A stretch of 41,228 nucleotides of DNA from the NCBI GenBank assembly GCA_016649895.1, contig JAENWR010000024.1:1-41228 (forward strand), written 5' to 3'. Each line of letters begins with the position of its first letter. Position 1 is the stretch's first letter. Below the pieces are notes generated by a model. That model saw nothing but the letters and a program-made list of their open reading frames with translations, was not told where the DNA came from and made no database searches. The position numbers and the translations under genes are program-made. This document shows, one piece after another, positions 1-7,392 of this stretch. Source of the stretch: Acidimicrobiia bacterium. Lineage in GTDB: Bacteria; Actinomycetota; Acidimicrobiia; Acidimicrobiales; SKKL01.

Positions 1-91
1 CGCCCCGAACATCTCGTTCAAATCCAACCCGTCCATCAGACCCACCACCCCCATCGACCGCCCGGCTACAGCGCCGGAATCAGCCCACAGA

Positions 92-867
92 ATGGCTGAA
101 GATCAACTACGCCACCCACACGAAACAGCGAGGAGCCCCCAGGGCGATGTGGCCGACGGCTTGGCCTGCCTCGACGACGCGATGCTCTACGCGGTGGAGG
201 GGCGCCTCGGGCCCTACGCCACGGGCAAGGTCTATTGCAGCCTGACCAGCGCGTGTGAGGAGCTCGGCGACATGCGCCGTGCGGCGGAGTGGACCGAGGC
301 GACGGCAAGCTGGGCACAGCGGCACCCGTTCACGATCTTCCCCGGCATCTGCCGGGTGCATCGGGCGGTGGTGATGGGCTGGCGGGGCGACCTTTCCGGT
401 GCCGAGCGCGAGGCGACCAAGGCCTGCACCGAGCTCATCGACATCCACGCGCCGAATGCCGCCGAGGCTTTCGCCACGGTCGGTGACATCCGCCGTCAGC
501 TCGGCGATGTCGATGGCGCCGAGGCGGCGTTCGCAAGGGCCGAGGAGCTCTGCGGTCGGCCGTGTTCGGGGCTGGCTCTGCTCCGACTCGACCAGGGTCG
601 ACCCGATGACGCGGCCGCGATCATCAGGCGGGCGCTCGACGATCGACGATGGGACCGGCTGGGCAGGGCGATGTTGATCCCCGCCGATGTGCAGATCTCG
701 TTGGCGCTGGGTGATGTGGCTGCGGCGCGCCGTTCGGCGGATGAGCTCGAGGTGATCGCCCGCGATGTCGATGCCGATACGCTCCACGCCGCTGCACTGT
801 CGACGCGCTCGAGGGTGCATCTCGCCGAGGGCGACGCCGACGCCGCTGCTGCGATGGCGCGCCACGG
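92..867 (+). pseudogene. TPR-repeat regulator fragment (LuxR/MalT-type C-terminal region), truncated
   Basis: The frame reads as a helical-repeat protein with repeated [A-L-G-D-x-x-x-A] signatures (for example ELGDMRRAAEW, QLGDVDGAEAAF, ALGDVAAARRSADEL), typical of the tetratricopeptide region in large LuxR/MalT-like or cyclase-associated regulators. Those proteins normally carry an N-terminal ATPase or cyclase domain and a C-terminal DNA-binding domain, and neither is here. Similarity to the family seems to begin only near residue 20 (GLACLDDAM), and no Shine-Dalgarno precedes the ATG. At the 3' end the frame runs into sequence that is the antisense of a transposase remnant and stops at 922. 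I infer a dead fragment trimmed on both sides, the right side by an insertion sequence. It could still be transcribed but is unlikely to be a functional regulator. Confidence 0.55.
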
Positions 868-1174
868 TCATTTGCAAAGTATCGGCGGGATCCCGAGCAG
901 GTCGAGCGTGGTGTCGGGCTGACGGGCGAGTTGACGGGTTGCCGCCGCGATGTTGACTGTGCGGTAGGTGGTGTGGCGGATGATGCCGATCGCGAGGTTG
1001 CGCAGGGTCACGAGCACACGAGGGAGGGTCCCGGTGCGAACTTGGGAGCGGTCCTCGTCGAAGGTGTTGTCGCGGACCCAGTGCAGGCTTTCGATCGACC
1101 AGTGTCCTCTCACGAGGCGAAGGAGATGTTCGACGCAGGCCTCTTGTTCGGTGAGGTCGGTCACGTAGAAGCGG
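868..1174 (-). mobile_element. ISAs1-like transposase, C-terminal remnant
   Basis: The minus frame contains RFYVTDL, then [20 protein letters not shown] and a [10 protein letters not shown] segment. These match the conserved C-terminal block of ISAs1-family DDE transposases (HW.IEN.LHWVLDV.F.EDRS..R, followed by a leucine-rich LRHLALNLL helix), which includes the catalytic glutamate region. Only about 100 residues remain; a full ISAs1 transposase is about 350-400 residues, so the N-terminal DD-bearing part is lost. The remnant ends at a TGA at 868 and its truncated upstream end abuts the stop codon of the next gene at 1175. No terminal inverted repeats are visible. It is inactive debris marking an old insertion and deletion. 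Confidence 0.8.
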
Positions 1175-1876
1175 CTAGCTCGCCGCCTCCGGCGAGTGGG
1201 CCCGGAGGTGCGCGGGGATCCACTCACCCAACAGATCGAAGATCTCCTCGTCGGCCTCGGTGAGCATGTGGCCGGCCCCCGGGTAGAGCACCAGCTCGCC
1301 GTCGGTCAGCATCCGGACCATCTCGCTGGCCATGGGGGGCAGCAGCTCGTCGCGGTCGCCGTGCAGGTGGAGCGCCGGGCAGGTGAGCGCTTCGCCCTCC
1401 TCGCATCCGCCAGCCTGCGTGGCGGCGGTGACCACACCGGCGGCCATGTGGCCGAGTGCCACAGCCGTCTGGATCGCCACGGCCCCACCGAAGGAGTGGC
1501 CGACCACGACGAAGCTCCGCGCCCCACGCCGCGCTGCGAGCTCGGCGGCTGCCATCACGTCGAGGACGCAAAGGTCGATGTCGTTCGGCACGCGGTAGCC
1601 CACACGTATGGTGCCGATCCCGCGTTCGGCGAGGTGGACGCCCAGGCGGTGGTAGAGGCCGCGGCCGGGCCCGAGCAACCCACCCATCGCGCCGCCGGCC
1701 ATGAGCGCCACCTGGCGGTGATCGGCCTCGCCGTGCCACAACATGGTGAGGAGCCCCGAGCGGGTGTACATCTCGATGTGGTCGAGGCTCGGGGCGATGG
1801 TCACCTCGGTGGCCGCCAGGGTGCCGAGTGCCGCAAGGGGACCGGGCGCCCCGGCGTGGTCGGCAGCATCGGTCAT
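1175..1876 (-). CDS. alpha/beta hydrolase (dienelactone-hydrolase-like)
   Basis: A 233-residue soluble alpha/beta-hydrolase. The nucleophile elbow GHSFGG places the serine at residue 128, the acid is probably Asp176 in HGDRDELLP, and the histidine is His203 in PGAGHML. An N-terminal [20 protein letters not shown] segment supplies the oxyanion region. The full triad suggests an active ester or thioester hydrolase; the substrate cannot be told. It starts with ATG at 1876 on the minus strand, divergent from the tRNA-Cys gene, and its stop codon touches the transposase remnant, so its downstream flank has been rearranged while the gene itself looks complete. Confidence 0.85.
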   Translation of the reverse strand: MTDAADHAGAPGPLAALGTLAATEVTIAPSLDHIEMYTRSGLLTMLWHGEADHRQVALMAGGAMGGLLGPGRGLYHRLGVHLAERGIGTIRVGYRVPNDIDLCVLDVMAAAELAARRGARSFVVVGHSFGGAVAIQTAVALGHMAAGVVTAATQAGGCEEGEALTCPALHLHGDRDELLPPMASEMVRMLTDGELVLYPGAGHMLTEADEEIFDLLGEWIPAHLRAHSPEAAS

Positions 1877-1942
1877 CCGGCCAGTCTGTCCCGTCGGCGA
1901 CGGTGGCGCGGGATTCGGTCACCGGTGGGTGCTCGCCCCGCC

Positions 1943-1948
1943 TACACT
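1943..1948 (+). promoter_or_regulatory. putative -10 element of tRNA-Cys
   Basis: TACACT lies about 30 bases upstream of the mature tRNA-Cys 5' end, a good match to the primary sigma -10 consensus (TANNNT). A convincing -35 hexamer is not seen; GATTCGG-like sequence lies at about the expected distance. Assigned by position and hexamer only. Confidence 0.35.
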
Positions 1949-1977
1949 CGGCTACCCGGTGGGGCCACCCACCGCAT

Positions 1978-2055
1978 GCGCCGGTGCCCGAGCGGCCCAA
2001 GGGAACGGCCTGCAAAGCCGTACAGTCGTCGGTTCAAATCCGACCCGGCGCTCCA
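1978..2055 (+). tRNA. tRNA-Cys (anticodon GCA), CCA encoded
   Basis: A complete cloverleaf can be folded by eye. The acceptor arms GCGCCGG (1978-1984) and CCGGCGC (2045-2051) pair fully, followed by discriminator T and an encoded CCA. The anticodon stem is ACGGC/GCCGT with loop CTGCAAA, giving anticodon GCA and therefore cysteine. The T stem GTCGG/CCGAC closes the loop TTCAAAT. It stands alone between divergent protein genes and is followed about 45 bases later by a hairpin. Confidence 0.95.
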
Positions 2056-2098
2056 ACTGGTGTCCGACCAGAGTCGAACACCTTGAGCACGTGCCCGC

Positions 2099-2121
2099 AG
2101 ACCGCCCCGTTTGGGCGGTCT
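2099..2121 (+). terminator. hairpin downstream of tRNA-Cys
   Basis: A perfect 9-bp inverted repeat, AGACCGCCC and GGGCGGTCT, closes a 5-base loop (CGTTT). There is no clean T-run after it on the plus strand, so termination would be of the T-poor kind common in high-GC actinobacteria. It lies between the tRNA and the 3' end of the convergent regulator gene at 2154 and may serve both. Confidence 0.55.
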
Positions 2122-2153
2122 CGGCGCGTTCCTGCTGTTCACGCGCGTGTCGT

Positions 2154-3581
2154 TCATGTCCGCCGGTAGGTGGTGTGCTTGCCCGGACCGCCGTCGAGGT
2201 CGACCAGCTTGCGATCTCGGAGCGCGCGGAGAGCCTTGCGGACGGTCGGTTCCTTCCGTCCGGTCCCCTCGGCGAGCTCGGTGGCAGTGGCGGGGCCGCG
2301 GCCGAGCTCGCGCAGGAGAGCTTCCTGGGTTGCGGTGAGGTCGGGCTTGGAGGGGGTCGTGGTGGTGCGTCGGAGGATGGCGGTGAACCGGAGGCCCGTG
2401 TCGGAGAACATCGGCTGGGGCATCCCGGCCGCATCGGCGGCTTCTCGGATGATCGGGATGCCAGACGCAAGGGCCTCGACGACGCGGTCGCCACCGGGGA
2501 GACGGACGTGCTGACAGATGGAGACGAGCTGGCCGTTGCGTGCGGACGTGACGTGGTCATCTCCAAGCCGGTCGACGGTGATGCCGTACAAGCCGCCCGG
2601 GTTGGCGATCACGAACCGGTCGGGCAGTAGGCGGACCTCGATCGCCTGGCCTTGCGACCACTGGTCGAGGTCACGGTGGATGAGTGCGTTGGAGAGGAGC
2701 TCGCGGATCGCCGCGAGCGGGTATTCGGTGACGTCACGCACCTGCCCCGTTTCCGAGTCGGCGGCGACGTAGGTGTCGAAGGTGCGGAGCGCCCAGTCGA
2801 GTGCTGCGTCAAGGATGCGCGGGATCGGACCCGACAGTACGACGGTGTTTCGGGCGCGGGCACCAGCGGGAGCGCCTTGGCTCGGCGCGGCTGTCATCTG
2901 GATCACGTAGCGCGGGAACCACTGCTGGGGGTGGAGCCCGAGTGCGAGCACGCCGGCGATGGTGGGGACGTCCCGGCTGGTGACGACGCCGCCTCGGCGG
3001 AGCATCTCCTCGGGAGCGAACCGTCCGAGGCCGGTTGGGTCTCGTTCGGTGGCGGTGGCGACCCATGAATCGACGAGTTCGGGGTCAAGGTCGTTGCGCG
3101 TGGCGCCGTCGACCGGCTGCTTGTCGAAGGTCGGCTGTGTCCGTTGAGCCAGGAACCCCTGCTCCTCAACTTCGGACAGCTCGAAGTCGCCGTCGTAGCC
3201 GCGGAGGTAGGCCCTGCGGTTGGGAGCGCGACATGGCTTGGCTGAGCGGTCCGTCTCGGCGACACGGGCGACCACGATCGGTACACCCTCGAACGTAGCG
3301 TCGACAGTGAAGTCCAGGTTCACAGGCGGATTGCAGTTCCGGGCGACCTGGCTGAGCGACTGCATGAGCCCATTGGGGTCGGGGATGCCGACGGGTGAGA
3401 AGCCGACCTTCTCGTCCAGGCCCAGTACGAGGGTCCCTCCACCGGGTAGGTTCGACAGCGCACTCAGGGACGAACCGACGCTTGGGCTGAGGCCACCACC
3501 TGCGGCCTTCACCTCGATGGTGGTGGTGTCGCCACCGGCCCCTCGGAGGAAGGTCACCAGCTCGGTCATGTCGGTGGCCAC
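2154..3581 (-). CDS. AlbA_2/Schlafen-type transcriptional regulator with ATPase-like and winged-helix domains
   Basis: A 475-residue protein in three parts. The first 130 residues resemble the AlbA_2 (Schlafen/divergent AAA_4) domain: E-V-K-A near residue 24, LPGGGTLVLGLDE, then a basic R-AYLRGYDGD stretch. The middle, around residues 290-340, carries E-LLSNALIHRD and IANPGGL, a HATPase_c_4-type fold also found in RecG-like annotations. The last 60 residues form a winged helix (ATATELAEGTG.KEPTVRKALRALRDRKLV). The whole is usually annotated 'ATP-binding protein' or 'putative transcriptional regulator'; its ligand is unknown. The GTG at 3581 is used here, but ATG at 3569 is equally possible; neither has a clear ribosome-binding site. 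A three-half-site palindromic element lies directly upstream, which suggests autoregulation. Confidence 0.8.
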   Translation of the reverse strand: MATDMTELVTFLRGAGGDTTTIEVKAAGGGLSPSVGSSLSALSNLPGGGTLVLGLDEKVGFSPVGIPDPNGLMQSLSQVARNCNPPVNLDFTVDATFEGVPIVVARVAETDRSAKPCRAPNRRAYLRGYDGDFELSEVEEQGFLAQRTQPTFDKQPVDGATRNDLDPELVDSWVATATERDPTGLGRFAPEEMLRRGGVVTSRDVPTIAGVLALGLHPQQWFPRYVIQMTAAPSQGAPAGARARNTVVLSGPIPRILDAALDWALRTFDTYVAADSETGQVRDVTEYPLAAIRELLSNALIHRDLDQWSQGQAIEVRLLPDRFVIANPGGLYGITVDRLGDDHVTSARNGQLVSICQHVRLPGGDRVVEALASGIPIIREAADAAGMPQPMFSDTGLRFTAILRRTTTTPSKPDLTATQEALLRELGRGPATATELAEGTGRKEPTVRKALRALRDRKLVDLDGGPGKHTTYRRT

Positions 3582-3584
3582 CGC

Positions 3585-3632
3585 TGAAATGTAACCCAGG
3601 CTGGTTACATTTCATAGGGCCCGGGTTACATT
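3585..3632. promoter_or_regulatory. palindromic operator with a third half-site
   Basis: TGAAATGTAACC (3585-3596) and GGTTACATTTCA (3603-3614) are perfect reverse complements with a 6-base spacer. A further copy of the half-site, GGTTACATT, recurs at 3624-3632, in direct orientation to the second arm and 20 bases downstream of it, that is two helical turns. The element is immediately upstream of the AlbA-type regulator start. The AT-rich half-site stands out from the GC-rich surroundings. I infer an autoregulatory operator for the winged-helix domain of that protein, with cooperative binding of two dimers possible. Confidence 0.7.
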
Positions 3633-3731
3633 ACGAAGGGGTGAAGGTCCCGGAAGTCCGCAGGCCTACTGACCTCGCCCATCAGGCCCGTGCTTCTGCC
3701 GGCTGGGTGTAGGGCTCGATGCCGTGACCTA

Positions 3732-4517
3732 TCAGACGAGGGCACTCTTGATGGCCTGATGTACGGGGCAGCGTGGTGGTTCGTCCATGTCGAAGTCCTC
3801 CAACATGCTCACCCCCGGCTGTGCGATCGCCCGCGGCGATGTTCCTCGGTGTGGCCACGTTGCGCTGTGTACGAGGAACGGGTGGCACACGAAGACGTCG
3901 CCGGCGGAGCCGGTCGCCCAAGCGGACGGGCGGTCGAGCGTCGACTCCGGGAACTGGATCGTCTGAAACGATGTGCCCGTCTCGCCGAAGGGGACCAGCA
4001 GACGGGGGATGTCCATGTGCGATCCGACCTTGATCTCGGACGGTGCATCGTCGTCGGTCACGTCGGTGAACAAGAAGAGGCAGAGGAGGCCCCGCCCGCG
4101 GCTCGAGTAGTTGACCCGGAGCTCGCCTCCGACGTCGAAGCTGCCGTCGAAGTGCCACCCGGCATCGCCTGGGTCGTCCGGGTGGGGGAAGCGCACCGGG
4201 ATCGATCCCCCGACGCCGCGGAGGCGCCTCCAGCGGCCAGGCCCCAACAGCTGGTCGTAGACAGACCACAACACCGGCTGCGTACCAGCGCGTGCGAACG
4301 CGTCGGTCCACGGACATGCCAACCTCACGACCGGGGACGTCCACGTGGACGGATCTTCAGGGTCGGCCCCGCGAGCCCGAAGGCCGTCATCGATCTCTTG
4401 GCGGCACTCCTCGACGATCGTCGACGGCACAGCTCCACGGATGGCAACGAAGCCATCGCGGACGAAGTTCTCCACCAGCACCGTGTCTGGATCGCCGGAA
4501 CCGGCATCAGAGTTCAT
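3732..4517 (-). CDS. phytanoyl-CoA dioxygenase (PhyH) family protein
   Basis: A 261-residue protein of the Fe(II)/2-oxoglutarate-dependent PhyH family. From the chosen ATG at 4517 the iron-binding H-x-D is His122/Asp124 in GWHFDGS. The distal histidine is in CHPFLVHSA (His217 most likely), and Arg229 about 12 residues later fits the 2-oxoglutarate-binding arginine. FVRDGFVAIRGAVP near the N-terminus is the usual PhyH opening. An upstream in-frame start at 4562 would add 15 residues unlike the family, so I prefer MNSDAG. The substrate is unknown; PhyH members hydroxylate acyl-CoAs, amino acids or natural products. The gene diverges from a P-loop kinase-like gene with 66 bases between starts. 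Confidence 0.85.
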   Translation of the reverse strand: MNSDAGSGDPDTVLVENFVRDGFVAIRGAVPSTIVEECRQEIDDGLRARGADPEDPSTWTSPVVRLACPWTDAFARAGTQPVLWSVYDQLLGPGRWRRLRGVGGSIPVRFPHPDDPGDAGWHFDGSFDVGGELRVNYSSRGRGLLCLFLFTDVTDDDAPSEIKVGSHMDIPRLLVPFGETGTSFQTIQFPESTLDRPSAWATGSAGDVFVCHPFLVHSATWPHRGTSPRAIAQPGVSMLEDFDMDEPPRCPVHQAIKSALV

Positions 4518-4583
4518 CGTGACAGACTCGCATTCGCAGGCGACCCAACCGAGTGGTTTCACGGCCCTGAGCTAGAGGTTGCG

Positions 4584-5183
4584 ATGCACTACTGCCAGGA
4601 ATGTCCTGAACCGAGCGTGATGACTCCCGACCGGCATGGGGCTGCTTGTCCCACATGCGGCCACATCGATCCGGTCGCTGCGCGCCAACCGGTCTTCGTC
4701 GTGGCCGGAGCGTCCGGGTCTGGCAAGTCGACGATCCTGCCCCATCTCCTTGCTGAGCTGGCGGGGGTCGCCGTCGTCTTCGATTGCGACTGGCTCATCG
4801 ACCCCCTCGGAGGAGAGAAGGGGATCGCGGGTGTGGACTGGGCGGCGTTCCGCGATGCCTGGCTTCACGTTGCTCACGGGGTGGCCCAGAATGGTCTACC
4901 GACCGTGTTGCTCGGTCCCTTCATCCCTGCACATCTCGACGAGCTCCCCGGCCGTCGGTGGGTGACCGACGTCCACTACGTCGTCCTCGACTGTCCCGAC
5001 GACGAACGCCGCCACCGGATCGAAGCCCGCCCGCCCTGGCGATCTCGTGACATCGAGGATCAGGTCCTGTTCGGGCAGCGCCTCCGCGACAACCTCCCCG
5101 ACAGCGTCGACACCTCGTGTGGATCACCAGCAGAGTCCGCGCACCAGGTGGCCATCATCATCCGCCGCCACCTTGATGGATAG
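4584..5183 (+). CDS. P-loop nucleotide kinase/AAA-type protein with N-terminal CxxC zinc ribbon
   Basis: The 199-residue product opens with two cysteine pairs, CQEC and CPTC, about 20 residues apart, suggesting a small zinc ribbon. A Walker A motif follows, GASGSGKST. Downstream come DCDWLID, an IPAHL segment and LDCPDDERRHRIEARPPWR, which resembles the lid and LID-arginine region of small nucleoside or shikimate-like kinases. The open frame extends upstream to 3690, but that part is antisense to the dioxygenase. The ATG at 4584 has a GAGG at a proper distance (4575-4578). It is probably a small-molecule kinase; substrate unknown. It diverges from the PhyH gene, so the two may be co-regulated. 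Confidence 0.75.
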   Translation: MHYCQECPEPSVMTPDRHGAACPTCGHIDPVAARQPVFVVAGASGSGKSTILPHLLAELAGVAVVFDCDWLIDPLGGEKGIAGVDWAAFRDAWLHVAHGVAQNGLPTVLLGPFIPAHLDELPGRRWVTDVHYVVLDCPDDERRHRIEARPPWRSRDIEDQVLFGQRLRDNLPDSVDTSCGSPAESAHQVAIIIRRHLDG

Positions 5184-5227
5184 CGCGCCACGACCGAGCG
5201 CCTCTGATCGTGAATGGAGATGATTCG

Positions 5228-6019
5228 TCAGGCGCCCGTGAAGTTCCCGGGCCGTCGTTCGCTCACCGCACGGATCCCTTCGGCGGCATCGGCGGTCGAC
5301 GACAGCTGTCGCTGTTGTTCGGCCTCGTGACGGGTGGCGGCCCGGACCCTGTCAGCCTGCCCGCTGCGCAGCGTGCGGTTGATGGCTCGCAGCGCCAGCG
5401 GGGCGTTGACTGCCATCCGTCCCGCCAGCTCGACCGAAGCCGCTCGAAGCTCGTCGGCCGCGACGCAACGATCGGCCAAGCCCATCTGCGTGGCCTGCTC
5501 GCCAGTGAAGCGGGCGCCGGTGAGCACGACCTCGGCCGCCGTGGTCGGTCCGACCAGCTCGGGAAGCAGCACCGACAGACCGAAGCCCTGGTGGATGCCG
5601 AGCGCTCCGAAGTTGGCGGCGAAGCGGGCCTCGGGGCACGTGACCCGCATCGTCGCGGTGAGGGCGAGTCCGAGGCCGCCGCCGATGGCCGGTCCCTGGA
5701 CGGCGGCGATGAACGGGGTCGACATCTCGCACAGGCGGGCCGCTGCGGCATAGAGGCGCTCGGTGGTGGAGCCACCCACGGGCTCGCGGGCGCTGCCGGT
5801 GCCGAGGGGTCCCTCGGCGGCGGCGAAGTTGGCACCGGCGCAGAACGAGCGCCCCTGCGCGCACAGCACGGCAGCACGCACCTGCGCGTCGGACTCGAAC
5901 GACTCGAGCGCGGCAACGACCGCCTCGACGAGTTCGGGGGTGAGGAAGTTGTGGGGCGGGGCCTGTAGCTCGATGACGGCTACGTTCCCCACGATGTCGA
6001 TGCCAACGGGAGCGGTCAC
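5228..6019 (-). CDS. enoyl-CoA hydratase/isomerase (crotonase) family protein
   Basis: 263 residues, the usual crotonase length. Oxyanion-hole segments are present: SFCAGANF near residue 60 and AAVQGPAIGGGLGLAL near residues 105-120. The block where hydratases carry the first catalytic glutamate (PE-x-x-LGLxPG) reads ARFAANFGALGIHQGFG, without that glutamate, as in the actinobacterial subclass with 'LGLHPGFG'. Acyl-CoA binding is therefore well supported, while classical hydratase activity is not; isomerase, hydrolase or other crotonase chemistry is possible. GTG start at 6019, convergent with the kinase gene. Confidence 0.85.
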   Translation of the reverse strand: MTAPVGIDIVGNVAVIELQAPPHNFLTPELVEAVVAALESFESDAQVRAAVLCAQGRSFCAGANFAAAEGPLGTGSAREPVGGSTTERLYAAAARLCEMSTPFIAAVQGPAIGGGLGLALTATMRVTCPEARFAANFGALGIHQGFGLSVLLPELVGPTTAAEVVLTGARFTGEQATQMGLADRCVAADELRAASVELAGRMAVNAPLALRAINRTLRSGQADRVRAATRHEAEQQRQLSSTADAAEGIRAVSERRPGNFTGA

Positions 6020-6056
6020 CCGGCCACCCTACGCAGCGGACGTGACGCGAGGTTGC

Positions 6057-6431
6057 TCAGTCGACGTGCTGGCGCCCCGCGATGGACAAGGCAGCTGCCC
6101 CGGCCGCCAGCACCACGGTGCCGAGGGCACGCCGGGGGAGCGTCGAGATGGCACCCAGGGTGGCGGTGGCATCGACGAGGTCGGCGGCGGCCGAACAGGT
6201 GAGCCAAAGGCGCACCGGCTCACCACGGTTGAGGGCCCGCAGGGTGCCGGCGCCGATGGCCAGGTCGCGCACGCCCATGCACCGGACCGCGACCCGAACC
6301 TCGCGCATGTCGACGACATCACCGAGCCACGATCGGCTGGCGCGCGGGGCGACGAGCATCACGCTTCCGAGGCCCAATCGGCCGATGGCGAGAAGTCGGG
6401 CGATGTGTCGGTGGTCGATGCGGGAGATCAC
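6057..6431 (-). CDS. small integral membrane protein (DUF4267-like)
   Basis: About 124 residues from the GTG at 6431. An upstream in-frame start at 6563 is rejected because the added 44 residues are low-complexity and overlap the divergent gene. The protein has about four hydrophobic stretches (IGRLGLGSVMLVAP; MGVRDLAIGAGTLRAL; SAAADLVDATATLGAI; ALGTVVLAAGAAALSIAG). The MGVRDLALG-type motif occurs in a family of small actinobacterial membrane proteins of unknown role. No catalytic residues can be proposed. It is divergent from the next gene by about 95 bases. Confidence 0.6.
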   Translation of the reverse strand: MISRIDHRHIARLLAIGRLGLGSVMLVAPRASRSWLGDVVDMREVRVAVRCMGVRDLAIGAGTLRALNRGEPVRLWLTCSAAADLVDATATLGAISTLPRRALGTVVLAAGAAALSIAGRQHVD

Positions 6432-6526
6432 CTGTGCAGTGTGCCAAACGGTGATGGATGCGCCGTCCACCCGCGGCGGCGATCCATGCTGGTGACCATG
6501 TCGTCGGTCTCGGACAGCTTCTCTCG

Positions 6527-7228
6527 ATGAGCGAGACGGATCCGGGTGGCTGGCACCAGGCATCGGACGGTCGGTGGTTCCCGCCCGATGTGGTGCTCCC
6601 GCCCGGCCTCACCCGCATGCCCGGCGGTTCCACGGTTCTCGAGGGCGTCGAGGTCCACCACGAGCCTGCGGTCCCGTTCACCCGGATGGAGCGCCGTCGA
6701 CTGACGACCAACTCCGACGACGATGGTGTGGGTGGACCGATCCATCCCCGACCCACGATCTACTTCGGCCGGCCGCCCGGCACCGAGAACCGACGTGCAG
6801 GCGGCGCGGCGCTGATCGGAGCGCTGCTCCTGGTGCTGGCCAGCGTCGTGCCGTGGGCGACGCGCCACCCCAGCCACCTCCAACCGTCCGCCGTCGGTTG
6901 GAGCGACGCCAACGGTGCCATCGGGTCGGGATGGATCGCCCTGGCGATCGGTGCTGTCGCCCTGGGGCTCGCCGCTGCCGCCCTCATGGGCCGGGTCGAC
7001 ACGTGGTTGCGCGTCGCCGACGGCGTTGCCGGGGTCGTAGCGGTGATCCTGGCCCTCGTGGAGGGGGTGAGGATCGGCCGTGCGTCGTCGGTCGTCCACG
7101 ATCTCACCGATGGGGTGGTCGATCTGAAACCCACGTGGGGGCTCATCCTCGTGGTGGCCGGAGGGCTCTCGCTCGTGGTCGCTGCGGCCGTCCACCGCAC
7201 CGATGTACCGGCGTGGCGCCGGGAGTGA
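6527..7228 (+). CDS. membrane protein with N-terminal DUF2510-like motif
   Basis: A 233-residue protein from the ATG at 6527. Residues 6-20 read GGWHQASDGRWFPP, the short tryptophan-containing motif that opens many acidimicrobial and other actinobacterial membrane proteins (DUF2510 type). A charged cytoplasmic stretch of about 75 residues follows, then four membrane segments: GALLLVLASVVPW, IALAIGAVALGLAAAALMG, VAGVVAVILALVEG and LILVVAGGLSLVVAAAV. Function unknown; DUF2510 motifs often tag membrane-associated proteins. Longer upstream starts overlap the divergent gene and were rejected. Confidence 0.7.
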   Translation: MSETDPGGWHQASDGRWFPPDVVLPPGLTRMPGGSTVLEGVEVHHEPAVPFTRMERRRLTTNSDDDGVGGPIHPRPTIYFGRPPGTENRRAGGAALIGALLLVLASVVPWATRHPSHLQPSAVGWSDANGAIGSGWIALAIGAVALGLAAAALMGRVDTWLRVADGVAGVVAVILALVEGVRIGRASSVVHDLTDGVVDLKPTWGLILVVAGGLSLVVAAAVHRTDVPAWRRE

Positions 7229-7246
7229 GGCTGCTCGCAGGGGTGC

Positions 7247-7252
7247 TACGCT
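7247..7252 (+). promoter_or_regulatory. putative -10 element of tRNA-Val
   Basis: TACGCT (7247-7252) fits a -10 hexamer and lies 34 bases upstream of the tRNA-Val 5' end. A weak -35 candidate would fall in the 3' end of the preceding gene. Positional assignment only. Confidence 0.3.
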
Positions 7253-7286
7253 CCTGCATCCACGGGTCGTCGTCAGGCGGTCGCCC

Positions 7287-7363
7287 GGGCGCATAGCTCA
7301 GTTGGTTAGAGCACTACCTCGACACGGTAGGGGTCACAGGTTCGAATCCTGTTGCGCCCACCA
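7287..7363 (+). tRNA. tRNA-Val (anticodon GAC), CCA encoded, C at position 33
   Basis: The acceptor arms GGGCGCA (7287-7293) and TGCGCCC (7353-7359) pair fully and are followed by A and an encoded CCA. D stem GCTC/GAGC, anticodon stem CTACC/GGTAG, T stem ACAGG/CCTGT with TTCGAAT loop. The seven-base anticodon loop is TCGACAC, giving GAC (valine) at positions 34-36. The base before the anticodon, position 33, is C at 7320 rather than the nearly universal U. All other arms are canonical, so the assignment is firm. Confidence 0.93.
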
Positions 7364-7392
7364 GCAGTCCCCGCAACCGAAGCTCCCCGCGG

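Noticed and set aside
1-54. Minus-strand start of a gene leaving the left edge (MGVVGLMDGLDLNEMFGA)
   Set aside because: Only about 18 residues are visible, with two possible ATGs (54 and 36) and no recognisable family; not enough to call.
107-877. Long minus-strand frame (256 residues) over the TPR fragment
   Set aside because: Its translation is low-complexity and lacks family features; the plus strand gives clear TPR signatures.
3690-4583. N-terminal extension of the P-loop protein
   Set aside because: It is antisense to the PhyH gene; the zinc-ribbon start at 4584 has a ribosome-binding sequence and the extension has no domain.
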